Shown here: positions 32,039-43,921 of the stretch, piece after piece
Position numbering within the stretch: position 1 is the stretch's first letter
Layout: each line of letters starts with the position of its first letter
From: Purpureocillium takamizusanense
Lineage: Eukaryota > Ascomycota > Sordariomycetes > Hypocreales > Ophiocordycipitaceae
DNA length: 64,000 nt
NCBI RefSeq assembly: GCF_022605165.1
Contig: NC_063072.1
Location: 1,054,001-1,118,000, forward strand
Reading direction: 5' to 3'
Translations under genes and position numbers: made by a program
Notes under the pieces: generated by a model
What the model was told of the DNA's origin: nothing
What the model saw: the letters and a program-made list of their open reading frames with translations, nothing else
Database searches by the model: none

Positions 32039-33400
32039 CATTGGCTGCGTGGCCATGGACGGTGTTGCAGGCAGGCCGTCGTCAAAGTTCTTGTCTACCA
32101 ATGTGCAAGCTGGATGGGAGCGATGGCTTTGTCCTCTTTTTGTTTTGCTGTCTTCTTCCAACTCTGTTAACTCTCTCTCTCTCTTTTTTTTTTCCAATCA
32201 ATGATACCCGCCGATGGAACGGCGATCACCATCGCTTCTATGAAGTAGTCCGATAAAATAGACTGCCTGGTTTCTGGGACTAGCCAAAGTGCCACTTCAA
32301 AGTGTGGCGTGGGCGTGGCTACTGGTATGGTGCACAGGGGTTACCCGGGCTCATCTCATGCACTGGATGGGACAGCCCCAGCCATTGCAAACTCGGTACG
32401 AAGAGACGAGACGTACTCCAGACACGAGACTGGAGGTGCGAGCGGGAAAATATGGCCGTTACATGGAAGGGTCCCTAGACAGAGCTCAAGGCTGAGCCAT
32501 GGCGAAAGCATGCAGAATGCGAATATCTGGGATATAAAGCGCTTGAGACATCCGTACAACACCAAATGCCCCGAGAGGGAGTAGCTGTCTGGTGTAGCTT
32601 GCTGTCCGCATCCTGTCGCGCTTACATGGAATAAGGGTTTGCCATAGACCTCCATGTGTACCTACGATGAGCAAGAGGTTCTGACTGCAAGGCCGCTGTC
32701 GCATACCCCTTGAGGTGGGTGCCATTTCGTTTCAGGTCTGGTCTTTCTTCAATCACGACGTACCTAGTAAGTACGTACAGTGTACGAGCGAACGGACAAG
32801 TGCCCGCCACCGACTTCGTACCTACCTTACTTCCACTATGGACTAACCTTCCGTACTGCGGCCCATGCTAATAAGATTAGTACCTTACCTACAGTATGAA
32901 GTACCTACTTCGTACTTGAAGTTCGTTTTTGTTGGGTGCTTTCCCTCGCTGCCATTCATTCACACGTAGCCCAATCGTGGCCCCACACGCGACCGTGCAG
33001 TGCTTGTCAGGGGACGGCCGCTGGACCCAAACAGGTAAATGGACCTGTCCTCGGTAACGCGTTTTAATATTGAACTCAGATTCACCCCAAACCGAGGTCT
33101 CCAGCAACACCCACCGCGCGAATGGTCACCCGATCGACCTGAGGTGTGCAACAAGACACCTGCCTACCGAGGACCTAAATCAACCATTCTGGTACCTTGC
33201 CGAGCTACCTGACGTGCTCCCGGCCTCTCCTTCACCTCACTCCTGCTCAGGCTCTCGCGCCTTCCTCAGATTGAGGCCGATGCGCCGGCGGACGATGATG
33301 CTGTACCGGCTGGCGGCACTTCTCCTTCAACGACAAGCCCGTCGATAACGAGTTCCCGCAGCCTGACATATTCCTCACCCGCGAGACCTCTGCGTCGCAA
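31957..33400. other. Intergenic region between the I9 inhibitor and Hook genes
   Basis: It holds the duplicated 3' tail, then a (TC)n tract followed by a T-run at about 32168-32192. From 32755 to 32925 there is a GTAC/TACC-rich low-complexity stretch. A C-rich leader of the Hook gene follows from about 33180. No further gene is supported. Confidence 0.5.
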
Positions 33401-36172
33401 ATGGCGCCGACGGCCTCGCCCTCAGCATCCAGAACGATGCCCATCTACAGCCTCGGCGCGCAGGCCGCGCTGTTGAAAGCCGTCAGTGTTTCTCATGGGG
33501 ACATGGTTGCATTCGCTGACACGCAGCACCCCTATTAGGTCAACCGGGTATTCGACTTAGACCGAACAGCCGAGTCTCTCGACGAGCTCAATAATGGCTC
33601 CATCCTCGCACACATCCTCCACGAGCTCGACTCGGAGTTCGATCCTTCCCATCTCGAATCCAGCCAGGGTGCCTCCAAGTACCTGACCAACAAGCGCAAC
33701 ATCCAGGCTGTGTATAAGGGCCTATTTCGATTCATTCGCCGTCAGGTTCCAGAACTGGGCTGTCAGGCGAAGAAGTTCGACTACCATGCGGTGGCCGAGA
33801 ACCCCGACGCACAGGGCATCAGCCAGGTAGGCCTCGGTCCTCCGGTGCCAATGTGCGGCTACATTGCTCTCGACATGCGCTTACACACATTCTCCCTCGG
33901 TCATAGCTTCTCGCCGTTATGGTCTCGGCAGCCGCCATGGGACCTGACAATGCAAAGTATGTGCCTAGGATACAGAACGGCCTAGATCGCGAAAACCAGG
34001 CCGAGATCATGCAGATCATTCGCGCCATGCAGCAGGATATTGCCAGTTACAAGGATGATGATGACCTTGACGAGGCTATTGATGCTGTGATGGAGGCCCG
34101 AGATATTGACCTACTTGTGGAGGAGCAGAACGCGGCTCTTCGCCAACAGCTCGATGGCACCAAGAAGACGCTATCTGACTATATAACTCGGCTGGAACAC
34201 CTCCAGCAGAGCCACGAAGAGCTCAAGTACGAGAAGGAGAAGAATGATCGCGAGCTCGAGATTCTTCGCAAGGCCACTCAGGAAGGAGCCAATAGCGCGG
34301 AGGCCATCAAGCTTCTCGAAGCACAGGTACATGAACAGATGGAAATCATTGCCAGAAACGAGGAGACCATACGAAACCACGACAGGATCAAGGCCCAGCT
34401 AGAGACCGAGGTGCAGCGCCTGAGCCAAAAGAGCATGCAAGCAGACGAGCTCCGGGACCAGGTTACCGAGTGGAAGCACAAGGCCGACGAGCTTGAAAAG
34501 AAGGCCAACACCGCCGAGCGCTACAAGCAAAAACTGGAGGCGCAGCAGGGCCTGGTAAAGGAAGTGCAGAATCTTCAGTACGAGCGAGCCGAGCTTCAGG
34601 AGCAGTTGCGGTCTCTCGTGAGCGACAGGGAGAGGGGGGAACGTACGAGAAAGGCCGAGGATGAGCTGACCAAGATGATCACCCAGTCAGAGCAACACCT
34701 ATGGGACGAGCGGAACCAGAAGAATCAGCTCATCAAAGACGTTTCGGCTCTCGAGGAAGAGTTGGTGCGCTTAAAGGCACAACGAACTCATGACGAGCAC
34801 TTCATCCAGGACTTGCAAGAGCAGTTGCAACAAAGTGGCGCCGCCGAGGGTCAAGGCGATGGCCTCAGTTCTGGTTCAGGGACGTTCAATCTGGAAGACG
34901 AGCTCAACGCGGCCGGCGATGAGGGGCAGACTAACGTGCCATTGGAGTTATCGAGACTCAAAGCCGAGAATGAGCTGCTCCGCAAGACATTTGGTTCGAC
35001 CGGGGATGCTGCGCTACTCCGACGCGAGTTGGAGGAACAAAGACGCCAACGGGACAGACTTCAACAAAACTTCAACGAAATATTCGAAAAGCACATTGTC
35101 ACTCAGGAGCAAATCAAGGTGTTGATGACCGATGCGACAGGCGAAGGGTGAGCCATGAACTTGTATCTGCTCCCTGACAGAGATGGTTGAGTGCTGACAT
35201 GTTGCCGCAATAGCTCACAAGCTTTCATCAAGCTGCGGGCACAGCTCGTACATGCTGAGTCAAGATTTGAAGAGACAGACAAGCGCTCCGCCGATCTGCA
35301 GACAAAACTTGCCGACATAGAACGTGAGCTCATCAGCGCAAGAGCTCAATTATCGGCCGCAGAAAAGGGAGGGTCTGCGGCTATTGACGAGCTGAAAAGC
35401 ACCGACAAACTCATATCCGAGTCGCTTAAGGCGGAACTAGACCGACTGCGAGAGGAGTTCAGCTTGGTAGTGAGCGAGAGGGACGCACAAAAGTCACAGC
35501 TGATCGAAGCACTCCTGGCAAAAGACAAGCTGCGCAAGGAAGTCGAGGAAGGCAGAGAGCTGCACGACACCCCTGCGCTTCCCACGGATCATGTCGATTC
35601 GGACATGTCGGAGGCTGCCAAGAAGTCTAGCGAGAAGATTGAGAAGCTCCGAGCCCGTCTCAAGGAGCGCAAGCTGGTAAGTTACCTAAAGCCGCGCCAG
35701 GAATGCTTGTTCCTCAGCTTCTCGTCTCCCATGCAACTTATGCCTGGTTCTAACGCTCAATTTCCCACAGCAACTCGAGCAATCGGAACAGGAGAAGCTC
35801 GACCTGCAGCACAAATTGAAGGCGGCTCAGGGAAGTCATGGCTCTGCCGCGCAGAAGGTACTCAGTCTCTTTTACCTTTTGGGAGAGAGCACGCTTGCGA
35901 TACCTGACCAAAGCAAACGCTGACTCAATCTATTCACAGGCTGCGACCGATCAGGTCATCAAAAACCTGCAAAGAGAGAATGCGTTGATGGCCACAGCCT
36001 GGTACGACCTCACCAGCCGGCTACAAAGCAACCATGTCGTACTGCAACGAAGGCACGATGCGCCGCGGAGCTGGCTGAACAAGCAGAGGCAGATGGTCAA
36101 TGGTCAGTTGCGCCAACGCGACTTGCTCTACCTCTACTGACCTGATTGTGATCAGCGACCCCGAGGAGATAG
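33401..36172 (+). CDS. Hook-family dynein adaptor
   Basis: Seven exons: 33401-33481, 33539-33826, 33907-35147, 35214-35676, 35771-35857, 35940-36102 and 36156-36172; 779 aa. All junctions are GT..AG with frame kept throughout. Fungal Hook (Aspergillus HookA, Ustilago Hok1) links early endosomes to dynein and kinesin-3. The N-terminal Hook domain, calponin-homology-like, spans about 15-155 (AALLKAVNRVFDLDRTAESL to LLAVMVSAAA). Long coiled coil runs from about 170 to 730. The C-terminus (MATAWYDLTSRLQSNHVVLQ then PRSWLNKQRQMVN) is the conserved FHIP/endosome-binding tail. The last coding exon is only 17 nt and supplies the ending ATPRR. Without it the protein would gain an unrelated 13-residue tail. 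The function assignment is strong from both ends. Confidence 0.93.
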
Positions 36173-36932
36173 GATCTCACGGGTTAAGCTCTGCCCGTCC
36201 CGCCCGGCCCCGGCAGACGAGATGGCGCATCCTGCCTGGGGCCAGCAGACTGCACATCCATAGGGGTGCCTACAATACGTACCTTACCTGTGATACATTT
36301 ATCCTTCCTCACGGCTCTGCCTTGTCTTGGCGGGAAGACCTGCGGGTCAGAGACGTATTGCGTTTTTTTGTCTCTTGCTCGGTTTTTCTTGAGCACTTTA
36401 CACAGCACTGCGAGGCGCTATTTTGGATGACGCAGTTGCTTTTCTCCAACTTCTTCTCCGTAGTCGTCGGCCGTAACCGTCCCGTTGCCTCGTCTGTCCC
36501 TGAAAGATGGACCGGCCACAAGAGCAGCAGCGGTGTGAGGATGACGTGGGCGAGGCCGAACGGAGAAGAACTGCAAATGATAGACAGCAGCACACGCATA
36601 TATTCACCACAGATTCCCTTACTATCACCCTACGTTTATTGGGATAGTTGGCTTGGACAGATTCTTTGACGAGCACATACTCGGCATTGTCACGTATTTC
36701 CAGACTCTTATAGGTTCTGCCAGCAGCTCGCCACGGCTAAAACTGCAAAGGCTGTCATGTATTGATACATACATTCATTCGTTCCACTGCTTTCAAGTCT
36801 ACAGGGGCATCTGAGGGCCACGAGGAATTCCCGACGTCCCGCCTTGAGCTGACCGTCGAATGCGTCTCAAGCCACCCCAAATTTTAGTCATGGTGATACA
36901 TTCCCTCACACAACGGTCGGTCGGACAGGGCT
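36173..36932. other. Convergent 3' gap between Hook and adenylate kinase genes
   Basis: About 760 bp containing the two 3' untranslated regions. An open frame of about 190 codons crosses it on the plus strand, but its sequence is random-like and its start overlaps the Hook end. Confidence 0.5.
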
Positions 36933-37970
<1,038 letters not shown>

Positions 37971-39777
37971 GGCTGCGGTTTTGGGGGTTGGTGCGTGGAG
38001 GGCTGTTTGCTTGTGTCAACGAGCGGCTGAGGCGGGACCAATTGGAAGGTAAAACTCGCAGGGCTCGATCGCGGTGGGCAGGCGAGCGGAGGCCGAGGAG
38101 GGAGAGCAGAAAGGCGACGGCCTGGGCGCAGAGTGAAGCGGTATGAACGCGGGCAAAGACGAGAGAATAAGAGGAATGAAGTGTTGGCAAAAGGTGGACA
38201 CGCCTGGATGGAAGTCCTGGAGAGTTTTCGGTGGGCATTGGGGAGCGAACCCAGCAATCAGCACGGGCAGCTTTCAGGGCTGGCGGGGGGGGGGTCGGCT
38301 CGCCATTGCAACACCCGACCTACAGGTAACGTTAGGTACTAGGTACAGGTACTAACGGAGTAAGGTACTGTACGGTATTGGCAGTCCCCAGTGTTTTTCT
38401 GCCCAGACAACCAGAGCTCCAGCCGAGGCCCGGGGCTGATTGGCTGCATCTCTCAACGTTGCGCAACAGATCCGCGGGTCCTGCACAGCACAGGTCGTCC
38501 CTTGGCAAGCTTAGTACTAAGGCATTAGGGGACACGCTGGCCGGCTCAAGTGCAGCCTGTACAGGTGACTCCGTTGTCGCAAACGTTGCACGCAGCAAAG
38601 GTTGGGGCAGTTTCTATCAAGCCAGGTCTACAACTGTACCAGAATCAGATGGCCGGAAGGTAACGTTGTCGCACTTGGCGCTCGTTTCTCACTGCGGTGC
38701 CCTTGTAAGCTTTGGTATTGGTGCTGGTGCCTACCGCCGGGCCGAAGGGACCTGTGGCAGGCGGAGGAGCTGGCGTGACTGCGGCGGCCAGGCAAACCAC
38801 TTCCTTTGCTCCGTGGTCGGCATCTCAGAAGGGCTATCCCGAGATCCACCAGATCCTACGAAGTACAGTATACACTCCTGCGTGTAATCATTTCATTCCA
38901 ACTTTTCCGTTCGTGCTCCCGCGCCGCCCGTCTTCTATAAGGCATGCTTGTCACTCTTAATTTGAGCAAGGTATCTGCAAAACATTGATGCTCAACTCTA
39001 TCAACGAGACCCCTCCAATCCCTAGGCCATATTCCAATGCGCTAGGCCGGGTGCGCGCCCCTAGGGAGGAAGTACATCGGTGTCGTGGTCGGTGCTCCTG
39101 TCGCTAGGTATTGACGCGCCAGTACGACGTACTTTGTTGTCAGTGTGTTTTGACAAGGCGTACAATTACCGCCACTCTCGCACTTTTCTGGCGTACTGCC
39201 TCAGCTACCTATACAACGTCATGTTGTCCTGTGCTTTCTCTACCTTATGTGACTGGTTCCCTGTGGCGCTGTCAAGACACGGTCACAATTACCGAAGCAC
39301 GTGACAAGCCGTCCACGCTGGCCGCACCTGTCCCCAAAGCTCCCTCACCGTCCGACAGTGTGACCGGTACGTACCTGCATTATTAGGTGAGCAGAGCCCA
39401 GGCTCCACCGGCCACCACTAACTTGCGAAAGGTGAGCTAAGCTATCGTCAACCCGTGTGCCTGGCCATCGCATCACTTTGTCATTTCCAGTCTCCCCGTC
39501 TTTCGCATCATCCACATCGTCGCAGGAGACTTTCCGCGCCTATTCAATCGATTGGGATCTACTTCGTCTATCTCTCGTGCTTGGCCGGCCGACGTGCGCA
39601 TGACTGCAGTCCTAAACCTGCAACTTAGTAGCCAGGCAACCGGGGGCATACGCATCAACGACATCGGCTCCTCTATCGTGATAGAATCGAGCGCCCCGAC
39701 ACCCACCAAGCTCTCGTGAGCCTTTATCGCGGATACCCGTCAGCCCAGGCGACGGCATTGCAAAAATCGGGCTCAAA
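37971..39777. other. Long divergent gap between adenylate kinase and RPN8
   Basis: No supportable gene. It contains a G10 run at 38285-38294, a GTAC/TAGGTAC patch at 38325-38375 and a C/T-rich leader before RPN8. Open frames of up to about 170 codons look random. Confidence 0.5.
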
Positions 39778-40941
39778 ATGCCTACCACGACTGCCGAGAC
39801 GCTCTCCCTCGTCACCCGAAACGTCACCGTCGCGCCCCTCGTCCTCCTCTCCGCAGTCGATCACTACAACCGTACCGTTCAGAACAAGACGAAACGGCGA
39901 GTCGTAGGCGTCTTGCTCGGCCAGAACGATGGCAAGAATGTGAGGGTGTCCAACAGCTTCGCTGGTACGTCGCGCATTTGTGCTCCCTGCCATTGAAGAT
40001 CTGTTTTCTCTGACACGAAGCCTTCACTAGTTCCCTTTGAGGAAGACGAGAAGGACCCTTCAGTCTGGTTTCTAGACCACAACTACGTCGAGTCCATGAA
40101 CGACATGTTCAAGAAGGTCAACGCCCGCGAGAAGCTGATAGGATGGTACCATTCTGGTCCCAAACTTCGCGCCTCCGACCTTGAGATCAACGATCTTTTC
40201 AAGCGCTACACACCGAATCCACTCCTCGTCATCATTGATGTGCAGCCTAAGGAGTCGGGCGTCCCCACAGATGCCTATTTCGCTGTCGAAGAGATCAAGG
40301 ATGTAAGCCGTCGCCATCGTTTTTCGCCTGACGGGTGCCAGGCTGCTAACTTTCGTTTCCCATAGGACGGCACGACTACCTCCAGGACCTTCGTCCACAC
40401 TCCGTCCATCATCGAAGCCGAGGAAGCCGAGGAGATTGGCGTCGAGCACTTGCTGCGGGATATCCGCGATGTCGCTGTCGGCACGCTGTCCACCCGCGTC
40501 ACTAATCAGCTTCAGTCGCTTCAAGGTTTGCACCTGCGGCTGCGTGACATCGGCGCCTACTTGCAAAAGGTCCTCGACGGGCAGCTCCCCGTCAACCACG
40601 CCATTCTCGGCAACTTGCAGGACGTCTTCAACCTGCTCCCCAACCTGTCCACACCGGAGAGTGATAGCAAGACCGGCGGCGGAGAACTGGCACACGCCAT
40701 GAGCATCAAGACAAACGACCAGCTGATGGCCATCTACCTCAGTAGTCTGATCCGCGCCATCACTGCCTTCCATGACTTGATAGAAAACAAGATCCAAAAT
40801 CGGCAGCAGCAAGAGGACAAGGATGCCAAGAAAGAGGACGGGAATGGCAAGGACGAGAAGAAGGAGGCAGGCGCCAATGGAGTCAACGGCGAGGCCAAAG
40901 ATGGCGACAAGGAGAAGGAAGGGAAGGACAAGAAGAAATAA
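39778..40941 (+). CDS. RPN8: 26S proteasome regulatory subunit RPN8 (MPN domain)
   Basis: Join(39778-39964, 40031-40302, 40366-40941), 344 aa. Rpn8 is the non-catalytic MPN partner of the deubiquitinase Rpn11 in the proteasome lid. The MPN domain covers about 10-145: [37 protein letters not shown] and [11 protein letters not shown]. The JAMM metal ligands are absent; the position after the WYHS motif reads GPKLRASD, as in all Rpn8. The C-terminal helical region includes [20 protein letters not shown] and [21 protein letters not shown] sequence. The end is a highly charged Lys/Asp/Glu tail. The start is confirmed by conserved N-terminal sequence, and both introns are canonical. Confidence 0.97.
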
Positions 40942-41209
40942 AGTCACGACCGAGTGTGCATTACGAAGCAAAAGATGGACAGCTAAACGTGTTCCACACT
41001 CGCTCGTCAGCAGGCTAACGGAGGGCCATGTGTTGGACCATATCCGTCTATATTGTATATGGACTACCACGAAAACTTTGTAGAGTAGAGCCAAAGACAG
41101 CCAAGCACAACGGGGGCATTGCTGTGCTATCTCGTCGTCTCTCCCCGCAGCTAGGAGTGTGACCCAGGCTGCAGAGTGAGCACTGCTTGTTTTCTCGGTT
41201 CTTCTGCTG

Positions 41210-42034
41210 CTAGATAGTTGCCACCATACCGGCCACTTCTTCTTTTGTAGCTCCTCTCTCGTCCACTCTGGCGCCTAGCAGACCTCCCCACGTCTCCGCC
41301 AGAAGACAAGCCAGAAGATGCTTGCAGCAAGGCACGTCCTCTCTGTGGTCAAGAAGCCCATCCGAGCTCTTGCCCCCAAATAGTCTACCACGTCTGGCCG
41401 CTTGGATACTGTGAGGCTCTTGCGGTGCCACAGCTTGTTCCGGCGAAGCTGGAGAGGGTATGCTTGCCTGCTTCTCCTTCCCCGCGGCTATCGCCGCCAC
41501 CTCACCTTCATAGTGGGCAAAGGCATCGAGGGCGAAGCCCGTGCACGAGCAGCTCCAGGCGTCTAGGTGTACGGCGTAAGTTGTCGGCGCGGAGAGAGGA
41601 TCCCGGGTGCCCCGTTGTCGAGTCAGGGTTGCGGCGGCAAGTGAGCGGACGAAGTAAGCCTGTGTACACTCCGGCGAGCGTCGCTCATCGGCGGCCCGAA
41701 ATGATGCCATGGGCGGAGCACTCTCGGCAAACCTCGCATCAGCAGAGCCGTCGGTCCCAACGCCGCGCGGTGCGTCAGACTTCACGGGTGCGATGATGCG
41801 CGTCACCAGCCTGCGATCGAGAAGGTCCAGGGCTGGCAGCACGAGGTCTGGAAACAGGACATGCAGCGTCAAAAGTAGGCGGTGGCGGCGGCGGTCAGAG
41901 TCATCTGCATTGCCGTCGCCGGCAACGTGTTCGTCGTCGGCATGTGACGGTGCCGGCGATGGCGGCGTCCTCGACAGGGAGACGACGAGCGATTCGAGGA
42001 GCTGGCGCTGAGCTGGGAGGCGCTGCGTCGGCAT
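41210..42034 (-). CDS. SWIM-type zinc finger protein, candidate Shu2/SWS1 homologue
   Basis: 274 aa if started at the ATG at 42034 (MPTQRLPAQRQLLESLVVSL); the frame stays open to an ATG at 42307, but the extra 91 residues look non-coding. Shu2/SWS1 proteins support Rad51 filament formation in homologous recombination. The hydrophobic helix LLLTLHVLFPDLVLPALDLL with DRRLVTR matches the core of the family. The SWIM ligands are Cys162 and Cys164 (WSCSC) and Cys237 and His239 (CCKHLLA). The alanine three residues after the His gives the CxHxxA signature of the Shu2/SWS1 group. The spacing between the two halves, about 72 residues, is unusually long and filled with a low-complexity insert. An acidic/His-rich patch lies at about 28-50. 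A generic SWIM protein is the alternative. Confidence 0.72.
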   Translation of the reverse strand: MPTQRLPAQRQLLESLVVSLSRTPPSPAPSHADDEHVAGDGNADDSDRRRHRLLLTLHVLFPDLVLPALDLLDRRLVTRIIAPVKSDAPRGVGTDGSADARFAESAPPMASFRAADERRSPECTQAYFVRSLAAATLTRQRGTRDPLSAPTTYAVHLDAWSCSCTGFALDAFAHYEGEVAAIAAGKEKQASIPSPASPEQAVAPQEPHSIQAARRGRLFGGKSSDGLLDHREDVPCCKHLLACLLAETWGGLLGARVDERGATKEEVAGMVATI

Positions 42035-42610
42035 GCTCAACTCGTGCTGGTAGCCGCGTTGAAACAAGTCGAGACTATCCGCACTCAATTGGATTGTTTC
42101 ATGCCATTGCTGGCTCCAAGGCGGCTTCACCAGAATGCACCGTCTCCGGGCTGTGGTGATGTAAGAGAGTTGGTGGTACTTGGCTTGATTTGGGGAGTTA
42201 GGTTTCGATGGCGGCGGAACGGGAGGGGGCCGTTGAAGGTCGTGAGGCAGGTAACCTCTCTGACCGTGCAGCTCGTCCGCCAGCATCCGAAAGACCTTGT
42301 GGCACACACGAGCGACCCTTCTTCAACAGTCCGGATCTAAAATTATCGCTGTTCGATTGATAGTCATATCGTACATGCCCTGGTAGTTTCAGGGGCCGAG
42401 ACTCATTTTTGGCTGTATCTTCGCGCGTGTCCACTCCTATCCGAGACCCAAGACTACCAGCCAATTGTACTAGATACACTTCCAGGAATATAGCTCCTGT
42501 ATCTCTTCTCATTTTTGGACGCCATTGTAGATACTACACACAAACCTACTTCGGTGACCATGTCTGAGTACATGTCAATGGTATATGTCGTTGCGGAGGC
42601 CATGGCCGCC
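42035..42610. other. Gap between the SWIM protein start and HEM13 stop
   Basis: It contains the presumed promoter and leader of the SWIM-finger gene. The upstream in-frame extension (42035-42307) is the main uncertainty about that gene's start. Otherwise no signal is seen. Confidence 0.45.
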
Positions 42611-43921
42611 CTAAACCCACTCCTTGGGATCCTTCAGCACGTCCACCAACCGCTGTTCACGGCTTTTGGGCTCCGGCTCGTGCATGTACCTCCAGCTTGC
42701 TGTCAGGGGCAGGCTCATGAGGATGCTTTCGACACGAGAGCCGGGGGTGTTGAGGCCAAAGGCGGTGCCACGGTCGTGAACAAGGTTGAACTCGACGTAC
42801 TTGCCCCGGCGAATCTGCTGCCACTCCTTTTCCTTCTCCGTAAACGGCATGTCCTTGCGCTTTTCGAGGATTGGTATATACGAAGGCAGGAAGGACTTGA
42901 GGCAATCCTGGATGAACGCGAAGGTGTTATCACGGTCGCGCTCCGACTCGTCGAGGTCATCAAAGAAAATACCACCAATACCACGACACTCTCCGCGATG
43001 CTTGTTGTAGAAGTACTTGTCGCACCACTTCTTGAAGCGAGGGTAGTAAGTCTTGTCGTGCGCGTCGCAAGCCTCTTTGAGTGTCTTGTGGAAGTGAATG
43101 GCGTCCTCGTCGAAGAGATACGAAGGCGTCAGGTCACTGCCGCCGCCGAACCACCAGGCCTGAGAGGTGCCGTCAGGTTTGGCCGTCTCAAAGTAGCGGT
43201 AGTTGAGGTGAACAGTCGGGGCCATTGGGTTCTTGGGGTGCAACACCATGCTCAGGCCCGCGGCGAAGAAGTCAAGGGACTCGACGCTGGGATCGAGCGT
43301 CTTGTGGTCGGCGTGCATCTTTTGGATGGCGGGCTTGGGAAGGGCACCATAGACGACGCTGACGCCGACCCCGGCCTTCTCGAAGACATTGCCATCCTGG
43401 AGGACGCAGGTTATGCCGCCGCCGCCATTGGGACGGTCCCACTCGTCCTTGCGAAACCTCTTGCCATCAACCTTCTCCAACTCCTTGACAATGATCTGCT
43501 GCTGCTCCTTGATGAACTTTTCCATGCGCAGTCGCATCGGTGAGTCGTCGGTGACGCCGCTCTCGCGCTTCTTCTGGGCATCTTTGTCGGCGAGGGAGGT
43601 ATTGTCGAGCCGTACGCTTTCCGTAGAAGTCTGCGCCAAGGAGGAACTCCGGGTCAGCGTCGGCCCTGGTGATGCTATTGGGGGGAGCACATTGGGGTTC
43701 TATACCAACTGCAGAGCCAGTGGAGCAGCGATTCCCATTGCCGCGGCCGCGAGCCACAGCGCGAGAACTGGAGAGCGGCCATGGCTCGTGCGACCAGTCG
43801 AGCTCGAGGCAGCCCGCCGGGCCGAACACAATTGCGCGCCATGTAATCGTGGCATCGATGCCGTGAGACGAGGCCGGAGCTGCGCCGCAGCGCGCTGAGC
43901 CTGTCGCCCTGCCGAGGCCAT
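42611..43921 (-). CDS. HEM13: Coproporphyrinogen III oxidase (haem biosynthesis), probably mitochondrial
   Basis: Exons 43921-43706 and 43630-42611 (75-nt intron, branch GCTGAC); 411 aa. Oxygen-dependent conversion of coproporphyrinogen III to protoporphyrinogen IX. Signature segments: [72 protein letters not shown], and [20 protein letters not shown]. Exon 1 encodes an Arg/Ala/Ser-rich presequence without acidic residues, then one hydrophobic segment ([19 protein letters not shown]). This suggests import to the mitochondrial intermembrane space, whereas the budding yeast enzyme is cytosolic. The start was placed at the ATG that gives this presequence. Confidence 0.96.

Noticed and set aside
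40072..41094. 340-codon open frame opposite RPN8
   Set aside because: It crosses RPN8 introns and exons on the wrong strand; its hydrophobic look comes from complementing charged Lys/Asp codons.
42035..42307. Upstream in-frame extension of the SWIM-finger protein
   Set aside because: The extra 91 residues have random-looking composition. The ATG at 42034 gives an N-terminus that resembles the family.
42515..43543. 342-codon open frame on the plus strand opposite HEM13
   Set aside because: It is the mirror of a strongly conserved coding exon, with composition dictated by that gene and no domain of its own.
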